Origin: Ceratotherium simum simum
Lineage: Eukaryota; Chordata; Mammalia; Perissodactyla; Rhinocerotidae
Assembly (NCBI RefSeq): GCF_000283155.1
Contig: NW_004454288.1
Coordinates: 1,912,049-1,976,048, forward strand
Reading direction: 5' to 3'
Length of the DNA stretch: 64,000 bases
The translations under genes were made by a program, and so were the position numbers. Below, one piece after another: positions 1 to 9,795 of this stretch. The stretch's first letter is position 1, and every line of letters begins with the position of its first letter. The notes under the pieces were generated by a model. The model was given only the letters and a program-made list of their open reading frames with translations, ran no database searches and was not told the origin of the DNA.

Positions 1-683
1 TTTTTTTTTTTTTTTTACCTTCACTTACTGCTTGAGTAGTGTCAGCTCAGCCCTTAGTTCTAACAGGGCCCCCCGGTGGTATGGGAAGGAGCAGGCAGCC
101 AAAGCACTGAGAGCTGGAAGGAGGAGAGAGTGAGCTCAGCTTCTATAATGAGGACGGTGACTCATCTTCCAACAAATCTCATTCTGCGGCCAGCATTTCG
201 ATCGCTGTAATCTGCTTCTAGTAGTGATGGATAATTCTGAGAACATGAAATGGAGAAAAAAAAGCAGGAGGTTGGAAGTACAATGCCAGACTGAGAGATC
301 TGCATTGTAGCTCCGGCTCTGCTGCTGCTTCTGGCTTGTCGCTTTTTTATTTGTAAAATAAAAGTATTAGGCTGTAATTGCTAAGCTCCTGACAGTTTAT
401 GAAAAGCTGATGAGTGCATCTTTGCTTGTGTAGGTAGAGGTTATTTTCAATACAGCCTTTAAACTTACAATTCAGTGTCATTTTAACAATAAGCCTAGAT
501 ATCATTTGCCCCTGGTCTATTTTTAAGCAGTGCAGTTGGTGAAATCGATATCCTCTTAAGCATCATCATCACATTGTGATGCTGGGTGGTGCCCATAGAA
601 CAGTGCTTATCTTAGGATCTCATCCAGACACAGCTTTATAAATACTACAGCTATGGTATCAAGTATGTATAGAATTCCACTTA

Positions 684-795
684 GAATATTTTCTTTGGAA
701 GTTTTAAGTCACTCAGGGTGGGAGTATATTATTCTAATTATGAATATTGTCTTTGGAAGTTTTAAGTCACTCGGCATAGGGGTATATTGTTTCGA
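684..795. repeat. Two-copy tandem duplication, 58-bp period
   Basis: The blocks starting GAATATT at 684 and 742 repeat at a 58-bp period. Both continue with TTTGGAAGTTTTAAGTCACTC and then a GGG/TATATT segment. The copies differ by several substitutions towards their right end, so the duplication is not very recent. It lies inside the last USP31 intron. Confidence 0.85.
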
Positions 796-999
796 AGTCT
801 CTTTAATTTTTTCCACTGGTCCACTTCGATAGTCAGTACTTACAGGCCAACCTACATGTGGCATTGAGGGCAGGACAAGCGGTTGTGGTTCTGATATTAG
901 CACTGCCTCTGATTATCTCTGTGATCTTGGGCAAGGACATCACTTCCATGAGCCCTGGATGTCCTTAGGAAGAAGCAGCAGGTGGATCACCAGCTCACA

Positions 1000-1440
1000 T
1001 TGATTGAGCGTCTGTGGAATGCCAGGTGCTTTGCTGGGCACAAGACTTTCAAGATTTTAGTTAATTCTCATAGTAGCCTTGTGAGTTAGAACAGGGGTCA
1101 GCAGGCTACAGCTCACAGACCAAATATGGCCCCTGCCTTTATTTGTAAATCAAGTTTTATTGGAACCCAGTCACACCCATTTGTTTATGTGTCACCTGTG
1201 GCTGCTTTGGTGCTACAGTGGCAGAGTTGGGTGGCTAGCCCACGAAGTCTGAAATATTTGCTGTCTGGGCTTTTGCAGGAAAAGTCTGCTGACCCCTAAT
1301 GTGGAGCAAGAAGGTAAAGAGTCGGCTGGCCGAATCCCCGAGTTAGAATGTCCCTGTTTTATAGATAGGGGAACTGGGCTCAGAGAAGTTGAAGTCACAT
1401 GGCTGCTCTTTGACCCCAGACGTGCTGACTCTGAGGCCAT
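1000..1440 (-). mobile_element. MIR SINE, split by a MER20-like insertion
   Basis: The left arm (about 1000-1091) has the MIR motifs GCCAGGTGCTTTGCTGGGCAC and 'ttaattctcatagtag'. The right arm (about 1340-1440) has 'ttttatagataggggaactg' and 'ctcagagaagttgaagtcac', the usual reverse-strand MIR core. The element at 1092-1297 separates them. GAGTTAGAA occurs on both sides, at 1083-1091 and 1340-1348. Confidence 0.7.
1092..1297 (-). mobile_element. MER20-like hAT-Charlie MITE
   Basis: It begins CAGGGGTCAGCAGGCTACAG and ends GTCTGCTGACCCCT, which are inverted termini. The interior 'aaatcaagttttattggaac' and 'ctgaaatatttgctgtctgg' are characteristic of this non-autonomous hAT family. It sits inside a MIR. 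About 42 bp of unexplained sequence lies between its right end and the resumed MIR. Confidence 0.75.
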
Positions 1441-1511
1441 GCTCCTATCATTCCACGAGGCTTGCCTTCCTTCCATCTTCCTTCCATCTTTAGATGTTAT
1501 GAGGAAGTTTT

Positions 1512-1550
1512 GTTGTTTAGCTTAACAAAATTCTCTTTGCTGTATTCAGG
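1512..1550 (+). promoter_or_regulatory. Splice acceptor of the terminal USP31 exon
   Basis: A branch-point-like CTTAAC at 1521-1526 is followed by a T-rich stretch and TATTCAG ending at 1549. The exon starts at G1550, the second base of a codon, so the intron is phase 1. From here the frame reads Gly-Phe-Ser-Thr-Arg-Pro, which fits the family. The upstream reading of the same frame is not USP31-like. Confidence 0.85.
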
Positions 1551-3120
1551 AGGTTTCTCAACTCGACCGTTTGTGAGAAGCGTCCAGCGTCAGAGCTTGT
1601 CGTCCAGATCTTCTGTCACCAGCCCTTTGGCGGTCAGCGAAAATTGCATTCGACCTTCTTGGTCCCTGTCTGCTAAGCTGCAGATGCGCTCCAATTCTCC
1701 TTCCCGATTCTCAGGGGACTCTCCGATTCACACCTCCGCCTCTACCTTGGAGAAGATCGGGGAGGCAGTGGACGACAAGGTCTCCATCTCTTGCTTTGGT
1801 AGCTTGAGGAACCTTGCCAGCAGTTACCAGGAACCAAGCGATAGTCATAGTCGACGTGAGCACAAGGCTATGGGTCGGGCCCCTCTGGCTGTCATGGAAG
1901 GTGTGTTCAAAGACGAATCAGACACCCGCAAATTGAACTCCAGTGGTGTAGATACACAGAGCAAAAACTCAGCACAAGGGGATCGTGTGCCCCCCATCTC
2001 TGATCCTTTTGATAACAATAACCAGATTGCTTATGTGGATCAGAGTGATTCTGTAGACAGCTCTCCAGTCAAAGAGGTGAAACCCCCCAGCCAGCCAGGC
2101 TCCCTCACGAAGAAACCAGAGAGCACAACCAAGAGATCCCCCAGCTCCAAAGGCGCTTCTGAGCCAGATAGAAGTGTGCGGAAGGGGAGACCAGTCTTGG
2201 CAAGCCAGGAGTCATCTCTTTCGAGTACATCCCCTTCTTCTCCTGTTCCTGTAAAAGTTTCTATAAAGCCCTCTCGCTCCCGAGGCAAAGCAGATTCTTC
2301 TTCCAGGGCCAGTGGACGGCATTCCTCCCCTGCCCCTGCACAACCCAAAAAAGAGTCCTCCCCCAAATCCCAGGACTCCGTGTCGTCTCGTTCACCCCAG
2401 AAACAGAAGTCAGCCCCTTCTCTCACTTACCTTGCTTCCTCCACATCTGCCAAAAAAGTCTCGGGCCCTGCCACGAGGGGCCCCTTCCCTCCTGGGAAGG
2501 GCAGGACTTCAGACAGGAGCTTAAGTAGAGAGGGCTCCAGACAAAGCCTGGCTTCCGACAGAGCCAGCATTGCCTCCAGCTCCAAACCCAGCTCCCCACG
2601 GGTGAGCCAGGCCAGGGTGGGGGAGGGCCGAGGGGACGGAAAACACGTCAGGAGCTCTTCCATGGCCAGCCTGCGCTCCCCCAACACGAGCGTGAAGGCT
2701 GGTCTGAAGCGGGACAGCAAGTCGGAGGACAAGGGGCTGTCCTTCTTCAAGTCAGCCTTGAGACAGAAGGAAACCCGGCGGTCGACTGATCTTGGCAAGA
2801 CAACCTTGCTCTCCAAGAAGGCCAGTGGGAGCTCTGTCAAGTTGGCCTGTAAGAATGCCGGGGATGAGAAGGCCGAGAAAGCCTCCCAGCCTCCAGGTTC
2901 CCAGCAGCCAAATGCAAATGCATTTGGAAAAGAGCAGCTTGTCACCAAGGACCCTGCTTCTGCTAAACATTCCCTGCTGTCCACTCGCAAATCCAAGTCT
3001 TCCCAGCTAGATTCTGGAGTGCCCTCGTCTCCTGGTGGCAGGCAGTCTGCTGAGAAATCTTCAAAAAAGTTATCTTCTAGCATGCAAACCTCTGCACGGC
3101 TTTCTCAAAAACCTCAGTGA
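1550..3120 (+). CDS. USP31: Ubiquitin-specific protease USP31, C-terminal exon (partial)
   Basis: USP31 is a cysteine-protease deubiquitinase of the USP family, reported to act on NF-kappaB signalling; USP43 is its relative. Only the last exon is here, about 523 codons to the TGA at 3118-3120. By my recollection the human protein is about 1,350 residues, so this is nearly 40% of it. The catalytic domain with its Cys and His boxes lies upstream. The tail is low-complexity and disordered: dense in Ser, Lys, Pro and Arg, with many SP, SSP and RS pairs that suit phosphorylation. It has no membrane segment, zinc finger or predicted fold. Conserved-looking islands include FDNNNQIAYVDQSD (about 2008-2050), VKHVRSSSMASLRS-like sequence (about 2640-2685) and LSFFKSALRQKETRRS (about 2740-2787), the last a possible short helix. 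The protein ends SSMQTSARLSQKPQ. The frame is intact with no internal stop. Assignment rests on recognising this tail, not on a search. Confidence 0.88.
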
Positions 3121-3234
3121 TATTTCTGCAATCCGAGTGTTTTATCTGTAAAGATGTTTATTTATTTAGAACCCCATCCCTCCCACCAAAGCCCTCTATG
3201 CTTTCGTTTTGTATTTTTTGGGTTACGTGCCTGA

Positions 3235-3276
3235 TGTGTGTGTGTATGTGAGTGTGCGTGTGTGTGTGTGTGTGTG
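3235..3276. repeat. (TG)n microsatellite in the USP31 3'UTR
   Basis: An interrupted TG run of about 42 bp, with ATGTGAG and GC breaks in the middle and about nine clean units at the right end (from about 3259). It lies about 115 bp after the stop codon. Length variation between individuals is likely. Confidence 0.95.
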
Positions 3277-3414
3277 AGAGGAGAATTCAATTGCAAATTG
3301 TTAAAAGCGTCGCCTTATTCTGCCATTGAACCAAATAACAGCCATAGGCAAAGCATTGATACCAAGCTAACTGGAATAATTGTAGACGATACCCTGGATG
3401 GTCCCTTTAGCAAC

Positions 3415-3422
3415 TGTACATA
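3415..3422 (+). promoter_or_regulatory. Pumilio-type element TGTACATA
   Basis: The octamer matches the Pumilio (PUM1/PUM2) consensus UGUANAUA exactly and lies about 300 nt into the proposed 3'UTR, in an A/U-rich setting. Such sites usually promote mRNA decay or translational repression. A single octamer can occur by chance, so function is inferred. Confidence 0.5.
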
Positions 3423-6400
3423 TTTCTTTCTAGAGAACTCTAATGACTTTCGTTGGACACTAGGGTTTTGAAACCTGTGAACCAGTTAAGCTATCATTAG
3501 TGTGCTCTGTGGAAGGACGAATTATTTGACTTGGGTTTCATCTGAGCAGGATTTGTCCTCACTACGGATTGTCATGTGGCACCAGGAGCTCTAAAAACTG
3601 TGACACTAACAGCGAAACAAACTGAGAGAAAACTGTTGCTTTCTGCACTTTGGCCCCCTCTACCAGTCTTTGTAAAGGGCAATATTTTAACACTAATGTT
3701 TCTCAGGTATATACTCAGCTAGTCTAGGATGGATATGAATCAGTAAAAGGATTAGAGAGGAAGGTGGCCTGTGGGTGGCTGTCATTTCTCCTACTGCCAC
3801 AGATAGAAGTTTTAGAGCTAGAAATGAAGTCTTTCACTGCCTTCATATCTGCAAAGATGTATGTACCATCATATGTACCATATGACTCTTGGGATATGTC
3901 CTAAGAGGTGGCAAATTGGATAGCCAGGAAGCCAGTCACTAGTAGTTAATTTTTTTTTCCTTCTAAATTTGCTAGCTAAGGCCATTGGGATTTTGAAATG
4001 TAGTAGAGCAGTTAACACCTTTGAAAGATTCCTGGAAAAAAATGGATTCTAAACTGGATGCATGAATCTGTACCGTTTTCCTTCTCTGGTGTTGCTTTTC
4101 TCTGTGTTAGAAGTTGAAAGCTCCATGCTGCCCCGTGTGTGCATGCCCTTGTTTCCTCCTCTTGCAACTTGGAGAGGAAAGAAGTTGCCTAATGCCAAAA
4201 GTCAGTGCTGGTGTGTTGAAGCGATGTGTGACACAGTATTACACGTACACTTCTGATCCTGCCTGTCCGTCTTAGTTATGACTGCTTTTCAGTAACTCAT
4301 TTACTTCTTCTTTGTGCTTAAGATTTAATCTCTTACCCAGAACTCACAAGCAGGATTGGAGTGTGTTCCATCGGGCATTGTCGGTGCAAGTTGCATTTCT
4401 TGTTTAGAAAAATGGGAACCTCATGAAAATCTCACAGATAAGCAAGATATATAGTTTTTCAAGGTTTTTGGAGGTATCCTGGCAGTTTAGCCTTTTCTAT
4501 TTTTTTTTTCTATTTTTTTTTATATGTCAGGAGTGTCACGGTCCTGATTCTCTTTGAATAGCATTTGTCACTTTGCCATGAAATATAGCATGCTAAGTTT
4601 ATATGCTTTTAAATATTAGTTTTTTTAAAAATCATAGAGTCTTCAAGTTCTTCCTGACCTCCTGGTGCACAGATCCATTTATAATCTCCCTTTTCAGTAT
4701 TGCCATGTGTGAAGTAACTAGAACACATATACACCTATACCTATGAATTCTGCACTGCCTTTTTTTTTTTCCTTTTTTTTCTGTGAATACCTCTTGGGAA
4801 ATGTTTCCAGTAGGTTCCTTAACTTTATTTTGCTGCTAATTTGAGCATTAGCAGGTAACTTGCAAGTCTAGAGGCCATTTATGTTGAGGGTAGCTGGAAT
4901 TTTAGACCCTTGCAATATATGAGACGCATATTCAGCCTTGTGAAAGTTACTCTAGTGCTCCATGAAATTCGCTTAACACAGGCCTGTTGCCCATTGCACT
5001 CAGTCCTGCACTCATCGCTTCACTAGGTGTCCTCGTTCCCCTGATGGGCATCTGGTTTCCCAAAGCAGCGTTACCCTCCTCTGCTGTAGCGTGCCTGCCG
5101 ACGACTGGCTGCCTTTGATGTTGTTATTGCTTCCAGCAGCACATTGACAGCCCGATCAGTGTTTAGCCCCTGCTAGTTTTCCTGTATCACTTTTATTTCC
5201 TGAAAAAGATGCACCAAATATGGGATCGTCAATATCAAGAATTGAATGTGTGTCTGATTTGAACTTCTCATCTGTCTTTAACAGGTAAATCTCATTTGAA
5301 ATCTCCTTTCTGAAGCTCTGAAACAGTCTTAGAATTATAGTTGACTGCACAAAGGGTTTTAATAATGCCTTTTTGAGTGGCTGTAATCAGTTAAACAGTA
5401 GTGGAAACTAGTTTAATTTTCACAATGGTAAATATTTTTGTTCTTGAGTCCTCCAGGAATGGATTCTCCATCCTACCTAGTGTCTTAAAAAACAAAACAA
5501 AACTCTACAAACTCCTTTAGTTTTCCATGGGATCTAGAAATAAAATTTCACTATCTATAAACTGTATGTCTTTGGAGTTTAGTCCTTGTTTCAGATTTAA
5601 GTGGAAAATCAGGAAGTATTATGGCATTGTCTAGACATCTTTAGGCTATTAGATTTCTGTGGTTGATCAACAACGAGAATTTCATCCCTAACTCTGAGGT
5701 GCATCTTTTAAGCCACAGAAAAGGAGAACTTGCCCAAAAATTTGGAAGTGCTCTTCAAGCACTGAAGTACCTTATGGGAAAATCATTACTTGGTTCAGTT
5801 CAGCTCTTTGGTAGGGTTTGGGGCATGGTGTGTGTTTTGTTTTTTATTTTCCTGGTGATGTTCGGCACAATAAACATATATGTGTTTTGGGTTAAGAATC
5901 ATCTGCTAAGGATAGTAGGCCTGAGTTTCTGTTTGACAGCCAGGTGGGCCCAATTAGAGCAGACATTCCTGGTAGGCACAAAATAATCCCCAACCCTAGT
6001 GCTGCATCTGTAATGTTTGTTTGCTTTTAAAAAACTTTTTACTCTGGATTTCTTTTCCTGTAAACATCCAGTGCACTGAGGCTATATCATTCCTTAAGAC
6101 AGCCCTGCCCCTTGCCTTTGTAGTCCCTTGTATAATGTGGAAGCATAAAGAAACTGTTAAACTCATGTCATCTGAAGACCATCTCCTACCCCTTTTAGTA
6201 TCTTCTCATCCTAAAAGCAGCCTAACTGAAAGTAAGTACTGCACTGGACCAATAGAAGTGGATGTGGGAGTATTTGTGGTGTGGTAAAATATTGTATTAT
6301 CTGTGAGGCTGCCCTAAACTTGTGTAATCATTCTTTCATCATTCATTCATTCATTCTGCACACGTTCATTGAGGGCCTGCTTTGCTTGTAAAGGGAAGCG

Positions 6401-8099
6401 GAAAGCGTCAGGAATTTGCTGTAGCTGAGGAACCCTGGGGCACAGCCGCTGAACCAGGGGACGCTGATGATGTCCTAAGTGGAGTGACAGTCCTCCTGAA
6501 CAAAGAGATCACATGGATTCTGGTGAATCGGCTAAGGCTTGTGGTTTTCTTGAGCAAGTCTGTTCCGTTCTGGAAACCAAAAGTGCCCTTCTTCATCTTT
6601 GGAGACGTTTTACTCTTATATCCACTTTTTCAGACTGAGCTGTCTCTTCTGCTTAGGGGTTGAAAATCCATTACGAAGTCACTTTTCATTAGAATTTGGT
6701 CATCCACGTTTGTATGAGTTGGATGTGGGGGTTTTTTGGGGAGTGGGGGGAAAAATTGTCATCCCTCTAAAATAACTATCATGAAAAAAAGTAAGAACAG
6801 TATGTAAAGGAAACAGTAGTGGCAGCCTAGGAAAAATGGAGCAGAGAAGAGCTGTGGACAAAGCTCATGTATTTCAAATAAACATGTTTTTAAAAGTAGA
6901 TTGACATCTGACCTTACATTTTATTCTGACAAATTACTGAACAGCTAAAGTTGTTGTTTCCAATGTGGGTTATTATAATTATTGGATGCAAAGATAATTA
7001 GTGTTTCTGGGTTGGGTTTTTGAGATAGTATGCAAATCATAAGCACAGTTGCAATAAAACACATATTCTGTGAGGCACACTGAACTTTTATTATTCGGAA
7101 TTGAGAAGGGAAAAATTGGCTGACAAACCAGCCAATTTTTATGTCATAAACATAAACACAAAAAGTAGCTGTTACTGCGTGGGCTGTCTTCAGTTGCGTA
7201 AAGGGTACATTATCGTTAAACCTGACTACATATTTTGGGGGGAAATACTTTGCTTTTATGTAAATGAACACTCAGTGTCTCACCCTGCCTTACGGTCAGC
7301 TCACAAAATGTTTTGCAGCTGCATTTTGAGCGTGACTGATCATTTTTTTCCCCAAGTAATGCAAACAGTTTTGCATGGCCTCCATCTAACCCAGAAAGCA
7401 TGCTGTTACTACCTATGCAAGCAACTGATGAAAAATAGAGACTACACTAAATGTAAGTTTAAAAAAAAAAAAAGGCAACTCTTAGATGATGGAGCTCTAT
7501 TTTTGAATTTGTAATTTTTCAAATGTGGCTTAATCATCAGTATAGAAGAGCATGAATGTGGTTTCTTGTTTTGCTTAGCATATATTTCTGTTGGCTGATT
7601 TTTTTTGATCATTGGCCAGATTGTGTGTAAAATAAGTATTGTGCAAGCAGAAGAGGAATTGGATGTGTTGAACACATGCTGGTTTATATACTGTATTTAG
7701 CCTAAAGACTTTGGTAAAGTATTTTGTTCTAAAACTAACCTGCCATTTTCTATAGATTTTAATTTTTTATATCTTCTAGGGTTCTATCGTGGTCACAAGG
7801 AGAGAATGTGGCTTCTAATAGTGCTAACAATTTTAAAATGCTTTTGTAGAGACTTAGAGCTGTTTTGGAAAACTTCGGAGCTTCCCAGCCACTGGTCACA
7901 CAATAAGACTAAGCTCGTGGGATTTATGGCAGTGTTGTACAGCGGATTAGGTTCTAGATCCATCCCACATTCATTTAAAACTGGTGTTTCCCAGTTTTGG
8001 GGAGAGGGGAGATCCATAGCAGCCTTGGGAGGCTTTTTCAGATGTCGCATGTGCTCTCCCCACATTCTGTTAAGCCTCTTCTGAGTGACTTGTCTGAGA

Positions 8100-8264
8100 T
8101 TCTGATACCTGACATTCACTAGAAGCATCTAGGGAACTTTTAAAAGTGCCTGGGTCCTCCTCCTAAGCTTTTGATCTAATTAGTGTGGGGTGGGTCCCAG
8201 GAATTGACGTATATTTTAAAGCTCCTATGTGTTTCTAATTTGCTGTCAGAACTGAGAACCACTG
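8100..8264 (+). mobile_element. MER5B-like hAT-Charlie MITE (diverged)
   Basis: The sequence 'agaagcatctagggaac...cctgggtcc...gatctaattagtgtgggg' ends with ACTGAGAACCACTG, the typical terminal repeat of the MER5 group. The left terminus is too diverged to fix. A second GAGAACCACTG at 8298-8308 may be a partial copy. Confidence 0.6.
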
Positions 8265-9773
8265 TGATTTGCCCTCTGTTTGCCGAGAACCATGGTGAGA
8301 ACCACTGCCATACAGAGTACTCAGGAGTGACTCAGATTCCTCTGTTACATTGGAGAGGAAAGAAAAAAAAAAGGTTGACAACTACTGATATCAACCTCCT
8401 GTTGACATAAGGGGGCCTTTCTGATTTGAGGCCTGACTCGGGAGCTTGGAGCATTCATTTTGTGGGTGGCCCAGCACTTGCCAGTCTGGTGGGAGTTGGT
8501 AGTCCTTAGTTTGCTATAGTGGCCAGAGTGCCCTTTGTGGTGTGCATCCTTCCCAGAGCCTTTCCCCCGGATGCCACCGTGGGGCCAGACCCCTTGGGGG
8601 TAGAGAAGTCACTCTGAGTTAGAAAATGCTGAAGTAAAGCCTTCACTGACCCTGGAAAACCTGTCCCTGATTTTGATAGAAGGATTGTCTCTTTGTAGTA
8701 ATTATAATAGCAAACCCCAGGCTGCCGCCAGGTTTCCTATTTAGCTTATTCTCTACTTATCCAGAATGTAGTTTCAAGAGTTATTTTTAGTTTAAAAATG
8801 AATGTGAAGCATTTTATTTGAAGTCCTTTTTTTTTGGTAACCTTCGTTGGTATTTTTTCATGTAATTAAAAAAAATCAAATAATACTCATCCAAAAGTTG
8901 GGCAGATATATGTTACCTATGGCGGCAAGTGAAATTTAGTTTTAATCTGTGGTGAGCTGAGCGCACTGCAACATCCTCAGACTAACTCGCTGTGCTTCTC
9001 CAGTGGTTTCATCCTGGTGAGCATAATGCTGCCTACAAAAAAAGGAAATCAACACAATTTACCTGGTGTTTTCAACATTTCAAAGAATAAAGATTTAAGT
9101 CAAAATCCAAGCTGGAAGTGCCCCTTTAGAAAGGCCATCCAGGGCAGTGATGCTGCTGTCGTGAAGACACAATACGAAATCTCCCAGGTGCTATTCTAAA
9201 GGGTGTGGTGTCGTTACTGCAAGAGAGGAGACAGTGACGGGGTCTCCGAAGCTCAAGTTCTCTTTGTAGGCCTGTCAGATGTGCATTTATGTTCCCGCTA
9301 GGCTTGCTCACCAACTGTGCCTCTCACCACTGGTTAAAATTGAATTCAAGCCCCATTACGAAAATGATTTCTGGACTGAAGTCTTCAGTTTCTACACTGG
9401 AATTTCTATAGCTGTCTCAAAAGCTGCATGTCATATCACTGTACGCAGAAGTGCTTTCGTATTGTTCATTCACCGCTCCTAGTGATGCTGTATAATTTTC
9501 TTCTTTAGTTGTACAGTAATCTGGAAGGCAGGATGTCTTTCCTTGAGGCTGGAAGAAAAGTGTATCACACATTCTAAATTATTTCAGAACAAGTGCATGA
9601 GATGTGTCACTGACTTCTGTTATTTATTTGTATGTTTTACTATTCAAGGTGTATGCACTTTTAAGAAGCAGAATTTATATTTTTATGTTGAAAACGTTTT
9701 ATTTCTGGAACAGCAGTTGATTATATAGTATACAGTTGGAATTAAGAGAAAAGTGGAAAATGTAACAAAATAT

Positions 9774-9779
9774 AATAAA
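9774..9779 (+). terminator. Distal poly(A) signal AATAAA of USP31 (candidate)
   Basis: AATAAA lies in an AT-rich block. A CA dinucleotide (TTACATGATG) about 8 bases downstream could be the cleavage site. Pyrimidine-rich sequence follows, then TTTTTGGTGTTG near 9840, suitable as a downstream U/GU-rich element. Beyond this point the character of the sequence changes and repeats become common. Confidence 0.55.
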
Positions 9780-9795
9780 TTTATTACATGATGCC

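Larger units (their letters stand above)
1..1549 (+). other. Last intron of USP31 (3' part)
   Basis: This is non-coding sequence upstream of the splice acceptor at 1548-1549. It opens with a run of 16 T that may be the tail of a minus-strand retroposon cut by the window edge. It contains a 58-bp tandem duplication near 690-795 and an old MIR interrupted by a hAT MITE at about 1000-1440. The open frame running through the acceptor from 1462 is not coding upstream of 1550. I saw no other exon here. Confidence 0.8.
3121..9795 (+). other. USP31 3' untranslated region (proposed extent)
   Basis: About 6.7 kb of mostly repeat-free, AT-rich sequence follows the stop. I recall that the human transcript also has a 3'UTR of several kilobases. 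Possible proximal poly(A) signals (AATAAA) are at 5539-5544, 5869-5874, 6877-6882 and 7053-7058. The best distal one is at 9774-9779. Scattered ATTTA motifs and long U-runs (4500-4520, 4760-4780) fit a regulated 3'UTR. The only interspersed repeats I see are a MER5B-like element near 8100-8264 and a short CATT/L2-like patch near 6330-6380. The many small open frames here have no family resemblance and are treated as chance. Which poly(A) site is used cannot be told from sequence alone. Confidence 0.65.

Noticed and set aside
1462..1549. Extension of the USP31 open frame upstream of 1550 to an ATG at 1462
   Set aside because: A good branch point, T-rich stretch and CAG lie at 1521-1549, and the peptide before 1550 is not USP31-like. 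It is intron read-through.
2040..3083. Two abutting minus-strand open frames (218 and 128 codons) antisense to the USP31 exon
   Set aside because: They lie exactly opposite a real coding exon whose codon bias removes stops from the antisense frame. The translations are low-complexity mirror images of a Ser-rich tail with no family signature.
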